DNA of 64,000 nt. Source: Ceratothoa steindachneri (lineage: Eukaryota > Arthropoda > Malacostraca > Isopoda > Cymothoidae). Below, piece by piece: positions 11,641-23,839 of the stretch (its first letter is position 1; every line of letters begins with the position of its first letter). Made by a program: the position numbers and the translations under genes. The stretch lies in the NCBI GenBank assembly GCA_963969495.1, contig OZ018326.1:177857497-177921496 (forward strand), read 5' to 3'. Under the pieces are notes generated by a model, which was not told the DNA's origin, did not search any database, and saw only the letters and a program-made list of their open reading frames with translations.

Positions 11641-12028
11641 ACTACAAAAAACCAAAAGTAAAAAACAAACTAAAAGCCCAATAGATTCCAAAACCAAAAG
11701 AAAACCAAATCAAACAAAACGACACTATATAAAACGAAACGAACTGAACCGAAATAAAACGCAAATGAAGTAAAGAAAACAGAACAAAAAACAAAGTAAA
11801 AAACCCAGAAACAATAACCACCCAAAAACAAACCGAACAAACTAAAAAAAAGACAAAACAAACAAAATAAGAAAAATCAACAAAATAAAACAAGCGCAAA
11901 TACAAAGAAAAAAAACGAAAAGAAAGGAAAACGAAAACGAAGACGAAAAGGAAAAGGAAAGGAAAACTAAAATGAAAAGGTAAATGAAAACGGAAACGGA
12001 AAGGAAAACGAAAACGAAAATAAAGTAT
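11641..12028. repeat. T-poor, A-rich asymmetric tract
   Basis: Almost 390 bases contain few T on the plus strand. The first half is A/C-rich (AAAACAAAC type) and the second is nearly pure purine with cryptic GAAAAC/GAAAGG motifs (from about 11905). It is a low-complexity tract. The Phe/Val/Cys-rich minus-strand frames through it are a by-product of this composition. Confidence 0.9.
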
Positions 12029-13729
12029 AAAATTACAGTTATTAAGATCTATACCGTCTTTTCAACGACCAAAAGGGATTAGGGACGCCTCTTCTTAGCC
12101 AGCCAGCTCCTATTTCCTTGCTCACTTGGGAGCAGCAGCCTTTAGGGCTCAGATGGCGAGTCGGTGATTTATAGGCATTTTTGGCTTTGCTAGGCATCCT
12201 CCTTTGTGAGTATTTCAACTTACCCCCCTTGTGCCCCTACCAACATTTCAAACGGAGAGGAGATGTAACCTCTGCAAGGTATAAAATTCTTAGATAGAGG
12301 AGGCGCGAATTATTGTTTGAGAGATGCATTGCACTGCTTTTTCTTTGAAATTTGTCTCCTATTCAAATCTGTCCTATACCACTCCAGGTGATCTTCAGGT
12401 GGAAGGTGCCGTAACTATTGAAAAGGAAAGCATAGTATAAATAGAGCAAGATAAAATAATGAAGCCTCCATCTAGAGAGACTCTATATCAGATAGGGAAC
12501 TTTACAAATCCTCGCTACTATCCTACTAGAGGAAATGCCAATTGGATATGGGGTTTCCAACGGTGAGGATGCATAGAAACATGAGAAATCGGAATCATCC
12601 AAATATAATGTGTATGTCAAACCAATTGAATGGGGCCTCAGAGACTATATGGAACAAATCATATACTTTCATTTCTCTCAACCAATAACTAAATGAAACA
12701 TTTTTTAATATTTAGTTTCAAACTACCTACTAAATCAGTATGATACATTAACAGAGCCATTACCACATTTTGTTGACTTCTGAGAAATTAGGGCGAAAAA
12801 AATAGAGTTTCGACTAACACCTGTCCCTGGGTCTACTTTCGCTTTAGAGGGTTCGAAGATATACAAATTAATGAAATTTAAAATTAATCGTATTTACTCA
12901 GTACAAATAAGAAATTTGAGTATGGTAGGCGATTGGATGTATACAACCCTTGAATAATATACTGTTGCGGACAGTTGTTCGTTGACATCGATTTTCATCC
13001 CTATGAATTTCGTAAAATTTCTTTTGGTTATTCAGGTAAAATAAAATTGATTCTCAACAAGCGCCTGTCTACAACCCTACAACCGCACCTTTCATGTATT
13101 ATTAGTTTTCCTAACATCGGGTCTTTCCTTATGTAAAGTAACAAAATATGGTAGAAACCATTTCTTGGTTTTGACCAGAAAATTAAAGTAATTTGGGTTG
13201 AGTTATTACTAGATATCTCTCACTTAATTACTCCAATGTTTTGCATTTGATAAGCTTCTGTAATAGGTAATTTTAATCCCTCTTTACATTTACATCTTTA
13301 GAAACCCCTCTTTATCAAAATTATTTGAAGAGGTCAATAAATTTTGATAATTCTTCCGTTCAATACCAACACAACAGTATTATTCTTTCTCATTTGAAAG
13401 ATTTCGAATCCCATTACCCTTATCACTTTTATGAGTAAACGAGGTTTAATGAACCATTATCGTCTTTCCTTGTTTTGTTGCTTCATTCCTTGCAAGTATT
13501 TCCTTCCAATGCCACTTTCCAAGGATTGCATGTGAAATTTGTTAATAGGAATCAATTTGTTTTTTATTCTCAATAAATCAATTGGTCCGCAGGACCCATT
13601 TTCCAATCTATCTCTCTATATATTTACATATATATATCTAATGTATAAATCTTTCATGAACGCAAAAGAAGGCAGAAATGAATTCAGCAAACCGCAAGAA
13701 ACAGAAAAACAGGATAAATTTTATTCGTA
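12029..13729. other. Stretch without recognised gene
   Basis: No protein family, RNA gene or repeat was recognised. The open frame 13539-13730 is short and AT-driven. Confidence 0.6.
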
Positions 13730-13950
13730 AAAAGAAAGTTATCTCTTAATTCGCAAAAATTCCGTACAATGATGGGAATCGAACCAGGCACAAAGAGCGT
13801 TGCTCGCACCCTTATTGTGGCTGGTTGTAGTCGAGTGGTCTAAGTGGCGGTTTAATTGAGATCAAAGGGGTTGCTCGAAATTCATCTTGTCTGGTTCGAA
13901 TCCCTCCGTGTACAAAATTTTGTGAATTAGGAAATAACTTTTTTCGAAGA
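13730..13950 (+). repeat. tRNA-derived SINE-like sequence with an inverted partial copy
   Basis: The plus-strand copy has a good Pol III box A, TAGTCGAGTGG (13828-13838), and a perfect box B, GGTTCGAATCC (13893-13903). The long spacing fits a type II (Ser/Leu-like) tRNA with a variable arm. A tail follows, AAAATTTTGTGAATTAGGAA. On its left (about 13731-13815) the box-B half and the same tail appear inverted (GGGAATCGAACC at about 13775, then the tail on the far side), so two 3' ends face outward. The acceptor stem does not pair well, so I call it tRNA-derived rather than a working tRNA. Confidence 0.6.
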
Positions 13951-13977
13951 AAAATTATCTTTTTTTGTTTCATTTAG

Positions 13978-14073
13978 ATATATAAATATATATATATATA
14001 TATGCGGTTAATAGGCTATATTTGGCAGACACAGTCTTAATCAAATCCCTCGGAAGTAGCTGCAATAATTTTA

Positions 14074-14110
<37 letters not shown>
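13978..14110. repeat. Two short (TA)n tracts
   Basis: Alternating TA at about 13978-14003 and 14078-14110, on either side of about 75 bp of ordinary sequence. Confidence 0.9.
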
Positions 14111-14113
<3 letters not shown>

Positions 14114-17100
14114 AAAAAATACATAGATTATGCGGTTAGTGTTAAACCAATAAATAACGCAGAAATTGCTTTGTTTGTACATATCTCCACATTCGATCAC
14201 AAAATCAATTTGAACATTGCTCGTTCCATTTTTATGTGTAGCAATACCATTTCAGGTAATATTTTGGAATGTGTTTGGATAAATTTTATTGATAAATTTA
14301 GCATAAACTACGCTCGATTCTTCGCCTCAGATACAATCGTCAGGTATTTAATTAATTTTTCCCAAACCAAAAATATTAATTAATGTTGTTAGCCAGACCA
14401 CGGGCTTTATTTGAGATAGGCAAATCCTCTTTTTCCCTCTAAACCATTCCAAATACCTCGAATTCTTTCCCAGAAGAGGTCTTTGACAATAAAAATGAAA
14501 GCATTCGGAATCATTTAATCAACAACTTTTCTGGTATCCTACCTCCTTCTTGTTCTATAAAGATACATTATTGAATGGAGCACACTTAATCGCGGCGTGA
14601 TGTCGTCTTTCAAGCCGCCTCAATTTTAAAGACACTTTAGGTCAATCTTGAAAGGTTCTTAATGACGCATTAATCACTTATTTTTTTATTAACGGAACGC
14701 CCTTACGCTTGATAACATAGAGAGTAAAATAACCCTCAATTTTCCATTTAAAAAACATTCTTTTATACATAACCTATATTTCAAGTATATTTTTTGCATC
14801 CATACGCAAAAAGATCTTTAAATTTTCTTCTCTCTCCTTCTATCTTTCTCCCGCTATAATTAGGATTTATTTTCCTGCAAGATTGGCACTACAGAAACGA
14901 ATCTGATGCATCTGTAATAGCCATTTCTTTATAGGTTACTTCGATAGATCAGGATAAGAGCTGCAAAGGTTTCTCATAGGAGAGAGTTATAGGAAAAAAT
15001 TATTTCCGACTCAAAAGTATTTATAGTATTGAATGTGTTAGTGGAGGACTTTAGGATTTGACACCGTATCCAGGTTACAGGGTGCGCACCCAGGGAAACT
15101 ACGACGATTATACAAGACTTTTAACCGCAATTCATTCTCCCCAACGAGAGAGTGTTACTTAAGAAATCTGAAACGGAGGGCAACGCATTCCCTCTAATTT
15201 ACTAAGGAGCTCCCTTGAAACAGCCAAAGACAGTTATAATGAATAATTAGTTTACAGTTTTAGGTTTTGACTATGAAGAAGGTAATTTCAGGATCAACCT
15301 CTTGGGGGCTCTATTAATAGAGGACAACAGGAAAGATTTGGCAGAAAGAAAAGGATCTATTGTTATCCGAGATGTAGAGTTAAAGATCTATGATAGTTGA
15401 TTCAGTGGACTATTTTACAAAGGGATATACCCGAGAGACAGTTCATATTTGGCAATCAAAACTATTGTTGTTTAATCCCTAAAATACTACTAACTGATAA
15501 GAAAGTTGAAAAAAATGAAAAAATAGAGACGTATCCTTTGCAGGTATTTTTCCAAGAATAAGTACATTTACAACTCTATTAGTCTTATACCTATTACAGA
15601 AAAGGATGTGCACTTCCTCAAATTATTGGTCTTTTCAAGCACAGTGATCTATTCTGGCAAGAAAGGAGGCAACTGAACGGAATTGTTATTAGATATACCA
15701 AGGAGAATTAAATTAATGATTTGATGGAAAGGAATTCATCAGAAGTTAGAGAAAACATAGGAGTATTGTTCACACCAACGTAATAATCATACAATCTTGC
15801 TGAGTTTCAGGTATAATTTATTCGCGAACTTTAAATCTTACAAGTTTTATATTTTCTGTTCCCGCTTAAAACATTCAAATTGTGATGAAATTTTAAAAAG
15901 TTGAAAAGCCTTAGGAAATCTATAAGGATTTTAAATGTTCATTATCACTATAAATAACATAATAGTCCACTATAAACTAAATTAAGATTTAAAAAGAGCA
16001 TAATAGAACTTAAGTAATAATATTAAATTTCGAATACTACCAATAGTTTTGAGAATTGAAATGATACCGTTACTTCGTCGTCTCGTCAAACTCAGACAGA
16101 AGGAAATATGAAATGAGCTAACTGTGATGCTAATACAAGAGCCCTGCCTATTTTGTTCATATATAAATAATCTTAATCCAAGTATAGGCTGCTTTTAACC
16201 CCTTGAGGATACCTAGTGGCCCTTTGGAAGGATCTGGACCACGAGGTGAGGATACACAGTTTATTTTTCCTCCCAGGACATTTTTCTCAATGTTTCATAT
16301 TTCCTAATGTTTCTCTACTTTTCATTTCTTTTCATTATATACTGCCTTTCTTTTTATACTCTCTCTGCACTGCTTCCTCTAAATTGTTATTTATAGGAAG
16401 ATGATATAGGCAGAAACTAGTTTGATATTCAATAAACGCTGGTCACACTATTTTTATTTGATATATATATATATGACAAGCTGAATGAATTAGATTTGTT
16501 CTATAATGAAAGACAAACGGATACAGAACGCGTTCGTGATCTTTTCTGAGAGAAAACTGATATTAATTACTTATAATGTTCGTTAAATGGAATTCTGGTG
16601 TAAGAATTATTTTCCAATCGTCTTCTCAAAGGAATTTCAACTTTAGAAAATGGCATGAAGTCAAAAACAAATCATTTATGGTACCAAAAAAGAGCGCATT
16701 TGCTTATACGTCATTTTTTCTTCGAAGAATGAAAGGAATCCGACTGTATTTGTTGAATTCTCGTTAAAATTCTGTGTATGCCTATGGGTTATTTAGGTAT
16801 AAGATAACAGGGATCAATCAATGAGACTTAATGTAAAAAAAAACACGGAAAGAAATGTAAAGGATTAATGAAAGGAAAAATAAAAAACACGATAGCAAAT
16901 ATTTCTCTATTTTTACCTTCATTGGAGATCAACACAAATCTTCATACGAACATTGGAATGAATCATCTCTAAGTTAATCATCTTAATTTTCACTTAGAAG
17001 CGATACACAAGGAGAGCATGCTTCTAAATATATATGCCAATACAACCGCAGTAAAGACCGATATGAGTGAAGTTGGAAATGCAGACATACATATTATAAA

Positions 17101-18769
17101 AGAAAGCATAAGCTCAATCAAATGTTATCCTGTGATAAGTCAAATGTCAGGGGATAGCTGTATGTAAAGGTATCAGTGGGCAGTATCACCGTACCCTCGC
17201 GTCATGAAAAATTCCTATTCATGTTAAATTTGTGAGTAGACATCTAGCTGGACACTGTGAACATCGGCTCGGCTACTCATTACAAGGTGACTTGAATTTT
17301 AGGATTTAGTACTGGGCATAATAGTGGGTCCTAGAAGGTTAGGAAATTCTATTTCTAAAACGTTACCAGATTGAACACCTCTCGATCGATGGTGTCACGT
17401 TTTACCAAGAATTCATCAGAGAAAGCAAATCTCATGGAGAATCCAGAGACTCTCTCCTGCAAATGCTTACTCTGAAAGGGAAGAGATAGGCCCCCTACGC
17501 ACCCAGAGGCAACCTCCATATTTCGCCATCGAACGACTACCCCTGAACAACTTTCTCTCGGTTTGTCCCGAGTCTCCCTCCATCCCTACTTCTTTCCTGG
17601 CCTTGAGCCAAGATTCATCTCGCTCTGTCTTAAATAACTGAGTCTCTGGTCAGTTATGGAGCAAGGAGAAACTATTTCATTATTACTCTAGCATTAAGGA
17701 AAAACCATTTAAGTCGTATTTTCTTTCCAATTAATAGTCCAATACGGGGTATTTTTCTTTTGAAAATATTCTACTGAAATTTTCTTGTGTTTTGCTGTTT
17801 TGTCGCCTTTGGTCCAGTTTCTTGCAAAAATTAACTACAGAGAACAACATAATAATGAGTATTGACTATCTCTTCCATAGAAGGAAAAAGGTACATGATA
17901 AATGAAAACTATTATTATTTCATGTTTAGCAAGGTCAATTTATATAGAATCATTTGACAAACCAAAGACAACCAAATTTGGGGTAGAGGGGTAAGGCTTG
18001 CTTTGGAAGTGGATACAGATGAGAGTCCAGATTCTGGATTAATTATTTCCATATCATTAATATTGAGAGATAGGGACTCTTCTGATAATTTTGCGACTTT
18101 CATTAAAAATAAAAAGTTATTTCAAATGCAAATCACCTGAAAATGCACAATTATGACATTCTATCAACATATACAATTTGATAAGGATGATAAATATTAA
18201 CCAGATCTGTGAGAATAAAATATATATTTGAAGGAACAATATTTATCAGGTAAGTGCAATAAGGGAGTAGGTCAAATATATAGAACTGTGATCGTTGTTC
18301 GGATAAAATAATGTTGATTTAATTTGATTGCAATCAATTTTGTTAAAGGCGAAAAGTTATACGAAATCGAAATCCATTATGTTGCTGACTATTTAGTGTC
18401 TATTTGGCGACTGTGTATAACGGCCTAAGGCGCCTTTGTGTTGATAAATCATAAACTACTGATGATAGTCACAAGGTTCCTAATGCGAGGGTTTGGTTTT
18501 CAGAGTCAAAGAGAATATGTTGTTAATTAATTTGGCCCGTGATTGAACCGGAGTAGAAATCTGGCTTCATTTTGCCTTTACCTGAAACTCTTTTAATGTC
18601 AACGGCGTTGACGGAGCAAGGCAATATCAAGTGTTTTACTTCATTAAGGCAGCGCTTTTAAAATAATGTTAAAAATTAAATTCTTATAGTAATGTTGTTT
18701 TATTTGAAAATATTTGCTCTCAGTATTTATCTAATTTATTTATATTCACGCAACTTTTAGTGTAGAGGA
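14111..18769. other. Long stretch without recognised gene
   Basis: About 4.6 kb of AT-rich, apparently single-copy sequence. The largest open frame (14111-14383, 90 codons) starts next to the (TA)n and matches no family that I know. No RNA gene, transposon end or repeat was recognised. Confidence 0.6.
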
Positions 18770-19390
18770 ATCGTCACTCTCCCCCTCCCCCCCGTTCGCT
18801 CGTGGTGCAGTCACAAGGCGGTTACCGCAAAGACATCCGGCCGAAGGCATCGGCGGGTCAGGCGCATGTCCGTAGCGTCGCACCACACGGCGCAATGAAA
18901 GACCTAATGGGCAAAATGCAAGATCTCCCCCAAGAGACTGAGATTCAATTTAACGTCAAATAAGAAATTGGAGACGTGTTTCTCCCAAGCTCGAAGGCTA
19001 ACGAGGAGCCGATGTAAGACTTGGTGGAAAAACCATTGGGCAAAAAAACCCTCCTGGGTAGGCCTCAAGCCCCATCCCCCCCCTTACCACTCCCCCAGTG
19101 GGGTGACAAGGTATAAATGAGGAACACTGAGGAAAATCGAGGTAGAATACGTCAGACTCCAGGTGACGAAGTCCTCGATAAGAACCAAGTTCGACTCCCT
19201 CTCGCCAGAGAGACCACGACTACCTTTGTACCGCATAAAGCACCGTAATTGTTCTCGTCCTTGAAGAACCCCCCTCCCGGAATACCATGTGGACCCCCCA
19301 GTTGCTACCCTCGCCAAAACGACCTTGTGATCCTACCCATCTACATCTGGCCAGGCGGCACGCGTCGTGAGTCAATAACATTCCTGAGGC
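18770..19390. other. GC-richer island of unknown origin
   Basis: It differs from its surroundings by high C/G content, C-tracts and little AT simplicity. On the plus strand one frame stays nearly open from about 18820 ('GGYRKDIRPKASAGQ', 'MGKMQDLPQETEIQFNVK') with scattered stops. On the minus strand 19084-19317 is open for 77 codons. Neither resembles a family that I can name. A decayed transposon or retrogene fragment is the likeliest explanation. Confidence 0.4.
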
Positions 19391-20017
19391 CTTTTAAATT
19401 CCAGTAGAGTCCGTAAGCCAAAATCTTATATTTGTGTTGTGTGCAGAGAAATTAACCAATTTTTGAGGGTCAATCTAATTGAATTAATTCTTGTTTATAA
19501 TAATATTCAGAGTATTGCTGTAGTTAATGTTTAAATGTTGTGTATTCAATTGATAAAGGTAAAATATAAGTTTATTTTGGGAATTATTGTTCAGCTCTAT
19601 ATCCTTACGTGTTTCCAACGGCTCTATTCTTTATAATATCATTATATTAGACACTTAGCACCCTTAGCACTCTCAGAACAAAAAGAGGGGGGGGCATTCT
19701 AAGACATTTAGCTTAAAGCGAAAACGAACGTTCCACCATTAACTGGTCGGACGATGGAAAATTGTTCTCTTTCCACCGGAAATTACAATACGAACAATTC
19801 CGCCCCGAAAAAAATAAAAAATAAAATTAACTTGATTGATAATTTAATAGCCTTAAGCAAGATATCATTGATATTAGGTGCTTTTTCTTGAAAATCTGTG
19901 AGATGTGGAATCGAGTAAACGTTAATAAACATTTAAGAAATGTTTTTACTTGTTTGCTGATTTTATCACTCAATTTAAAGAATGATAGAAAAACACCTTA
20001 AGAATAAACCTTAAGTA

Positions 20018-20519
20018 TTGTCGTGGATGATGTTGATAACATTTCCATGTGATATTCCAAGTTATCGCTCGATTTCTTCTACCTTCACCCGTCGATTTTC
20101 AAGGATCCTCCTCTCCACATGGGCCACATTGTTTTCGTTGGTCACGTTTGACGGACGTCCGGGACGGGGGTCATCTTCAAAGGACTCACGGCCATGGCGG
20201 AACTTCCTATTACAGCTAGCAATGGTTGCATAGGAAGGAGCGTTGTCGGTGTACACTGCAACCATGCGCTTATGGATCTCATTTGCATTATTGCCTTCCT
20301 TGGTCAAAAATTGATCACTGCGCGGTGCTCAACCTTCTCTATTGTTAAAAAATTTGTGACTGACGATCTGCGATCAGCTACTGCTTTTTAAATAGACAAG
20401 GCAGGAGCGCGTGGCTGCAGGTCCTGACTTGTCATAACTTGTCCTAACACCCCCACAATCAGCCATCTCCCTTCCTCTGTTTTGCCCTACCGATTCGCAA
20501 AACTTATTGACCTCCTCTC

Positions 20520-20520
<1 letters not shown>
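20018..20520 (-). mobile_element. mariner relic, 3'-truncated (copy 1)
   Basis: The minus strand carries the 5' end of a mariner: the inverted-repeat end next to 20495-20520, a leader, and the start of transposase with the HTH part 'NEIHKRMVAVYTDNAPSYAT' and 'DDPRPGRPSNVT' (20062-20307). Homology with the copy at 41744-42678 stops near 20018, at the TTGTCGTGGATGATGTTGAT block, so the second half of the transposase and the other end are missing. The initiation region is also damaged. The surviving outer end abuts the (TA)n tract. Confidence 0.88.

Positions 20521-20581
<61 letters not shown>
20519..20581. repeat. (TA)n microsatellite abutting a mariner end
   Basis: About 31 TA units begin exactly where the mariner end stops. 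Mariner duplicates a TA on insertion. Confidence 0.97.
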
Positions 20582-20585
<4 letters not shown>

Positions 20586-22307
20586 TAAATAAGCGACACT
20601 GACGTACTTAAGATATGCAGTTAATTTCCTTCGGTCACAATTAGGTACGGCCTTCTTCCATATCAAATAAGTGGCCGTATCCAATAGACTAATCTTCATC
20701 AAACCCCCCTAAAACACAAAATAAACAATTTTCTATTAGCACATTTTACCCTCACTTTAGCCCTCACTGGCACAAATTCCTTGTCAGCCATCATGGCTTA
20801 TTGTTCCAAAGATATGCCTATTGTTTCCTCTACCTGTGGGTGAAATCAATCCCGTGTCAAGGAGAGGTGTAAACTAATTCGTGTCCTTTGCGGCAAAAGA
20901 TTTAGAGTAAACTTGCCTATGGAAAAGTCTGACCTTTTAAACTTTGTACAATGAAGTTAAAAACTTGAACGTATCTAAACCATTATTGCTGCAATGGTCC
21001 TGGTCGTATTTGCACTAAAACTTCATCGGGATTCTCTTTTAGGTTGTGTTCGAAGGACTAGTGGGTGAAATGAACATAGCTGTTTTCCCTGTGAGAATTT
21101 ATTTGCACAGTCATGTATGGGATTTTCAAATATTGCATGCGTGCACGAATTGCTGTTTTTGTATTTTGAAGATGGAAGCATGTTTTAGTCCTATTCAAGC
21201 CCTGTACTGACCTTTGTAAGGAGCAGTAAAATTAGAATGCAAGTGATTGTCTTTTAATAAGATATGAGAACAATTATTTATATCTTTAAGTATGAAGGAT
21301 TCATGTATATCCAGCGTTTTGAGATTAGCGATGCATAGATATCGTTGTCCTTTGTAACAAAAAGATCACTTAAAATACCTACCTGAAAGCTTCATAGGCC
21401 ACTTCCATTATCTGGATTTATTTTTGCAAGTAATAGTGTTGAGAGATACCTTGACTATCCTCAAAGGGTTTCAATTGTCTAGAAAGATGTTCTTATATTT
21501 TTGTGACATATATTGAACACGACATTTCTGTTTGGGTTAGCAGGATAAGTCAAAACATATTATGGAGTGATTATGATTACCAACTCTTGAAAGAATCATG
21601 ATCGAAATGTATTCCTATTTCAGAGATTATGTATAAGAGTGTGCCCCAAGGTAAGACGTACATAGATGTCGATGAATACTTAAACTACATTCAGATGTAA
21701 TGTCTTAAAGTTGTTGAGGTTCTATTTATTTGCAAAGGCTTCAGATTGCAGTTAGTTGATCAGTAAATTGTGTGAGTAATAGCTTTCTTTTCATTGGACT
21801 TTAGATTTTAGTTAGTGTAAGCAATTATTAACCGATACACATATGTATATTTATTCTCATATGAACCAGACCTAAATTGATTTTATATTGGAACGAGTCC
21901 ACGAAGAGCTTAAATTGTGGTAATATTCAAAATTAACTTGAAAAAGTTACTAGTGAGGTAAGGACACCCAAAGTTTAGAAATTGAATTGAAGTACTCGAA
22001 GTGTCTTGCAAATAATTAAATTTTAAATCAGACACTTCAAATTTGACTAAAGTTTCAGAATTTTTGCTTGAAAATTAAGGCGTTTGTGATTCAAGGGTTT
22101 GACATTAAGTGAATAAAGTGTTATCTTGTGATGGTGCTAATGGGGCTTGGTGATACATGGACTTCTTTTTGCAATTTTTGATGGGTGCCCGAGAGTGAAT
22201 ATCACTAAGATTACCTCTCCTGGCTATATTTCATATGCAATCAGTGTACTTGACTGATTTTAATTCAAAACCTTCACACGGCTTACTGCCTAAACTTAAA
22301 TTCTCCC
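20582..22307. other. Stretch without recognised gene
   Basis: AT-rich sequence with no open frame of note and no recognised repeat. Confidence 0.6.
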
Positions 22308-23839
22308 ATTCTCTCTCGACTAATTGTTACAGGAGGCTACTTCTGTTTAAAGCTTTACTTTTAGACCAACTGAGCAGTTTTTTGTATTAAGAAACAGCAT
22401 TCATTGAGTCAAAAGTGATTTCTGTGTGATCACTTATTTAAATTTTCTAAGAAATTACTTTTAGACCAACTGAGCAGTTTTTTGTATTAAGAAACAGCAT
22501 TCATTGAGTCAAAAGTGATTTCTGTGTGATCACTTATATAAATTTTCTAAGAAATTTTTGTGAGGATGTGGATTAAGATATTTTTTTAGCATTCTTCTAA
22601 AAAATTTGATTAACCTAAGATGACTTTATAGTTCGTCAAACTGTTCTGTCTACTATAATCGTAAATAGTAACTAATTGATCCTCTTCTATGGATATGACA
22701 TACTCGTAAAAATTTATTCTCTCTCGACTAATTGTTACAGGAGGCTACTTCTGTTTAAAGCTTTACTTTTAGACCAACTGAGCAGTTTTTTGTATTAAGA
22801 AACAGCATTCATTGAGTCAAAAGTGATTTCTGTGTGATCACTTATTTAAATTTTCTAAGAAATTACTTTTAGACCAACTGAGCAGTTTTTTGTATTAAGA
22901 AACAGCATTCATTGAGTCAAAAGTGATTTCTGTGTGATCACTTATATAAATTTTCTAAGAAATTTTTGTGAGGATGTGGATTAAGATATTTTTTTAGCAT
23001 TCTTCTAAAAAATTTGATTAACCTAAGATGACTTTATAGTTCGTCAAACTGTTCTGTCTACTATAATCGTAAATAGTAACTAATTGATCCTCTTCTATGG
23101 ATATGACATACTCGTAAAAATTTATTCTCTCTCGACTAATTGTTACAGGAGGCTACTTCTGTTTAAAGCTTTACTTTTAGACCAACTGAGCAGTTTTTTG
23201 TATTAAGAAACAGCATTCATTGAGTCAAAAGTGATTTCTGTGTGATCACTTATTTAAATTTTCTAAGAAATTTTTGTGAGGATGTGGATTAAGATATTTT
23301 TTTAGCATTCTTCTAAAAAATTTGATTAACCTAAGATGACTTTATAGTTCGTCAAACTGTTCTGTCTACTATAATCGTAAATAGTAACTAATTGATCCTC
23401 TTCTATGGATATGACATACTCGTAAAAATTTATTCTCTCTCGACTAATTGTTACAGGAGGCTACTTCTGTTTAAAGCTTTACTTTTAGACCAACTGAGCA
23501 GTTTTTTGTATTAAGAAACAGCATTCATTGAGTCAAAAGTGATTTCTGTGTGATCACTTATTTAAATTTTCTAAGAAATTACTTTTAGACCAACTGAGCA
23601 GTTTTTTGTATTAAGAAACAGCATTCATTGAGTCAAAAGTGATTTCTGTGTGATCACTTATTTAAATTTTCTAAGAAATTTTTGTGAGGATGTGGATTAA
23701 GATATTTTTTTAGCATTCTTCTAAAAAATTTGATTAACCTAAGATGACTTTATAGTTCGTCAAACTGTTCTGTCTACTATAATCGTAAATAGTAACTAAT
23801 TGATCCTCTTCTATGGATATGACATACTCGTAAAAATTT
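22308..23839. repeat. Higher-order tandem array, four units of 408/408/308/408 bp
   Basis: Units start at 22308, 22716, 23124 and 23432 (each ATTCTCTCTCGACTAATTG) and end at 23839. Each holds an inner 100-bp repeat starting ACTTTTAGACCAACTGAGCA (for example 22357 and 22457), present twice in units 1, 2 and 4 but once in unit 3, which explains its 308-bp length. Units look nearly identical. A visible variant is TATATAAAT instead of TATTTAAAT in the second inner copy of units 1 and 2. A partial echo, CTAAGAAATTACT, follows at about 23851. No coding function is seen. Confidence 0.97.

Noticed and set aside
11642..11905. Phe/Val/Cys-rich minus-strand open frames
   Set aside because: They are produced by the T-poor tract read on the other strand.
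13821..13915. Functional tRNA-Ser/Leu gene
   Set aside because: Boxes A and B are good, but the acceptor and anticodon stems do not pair convincingly and an inverted partial copy with the same tail points to a SINE.
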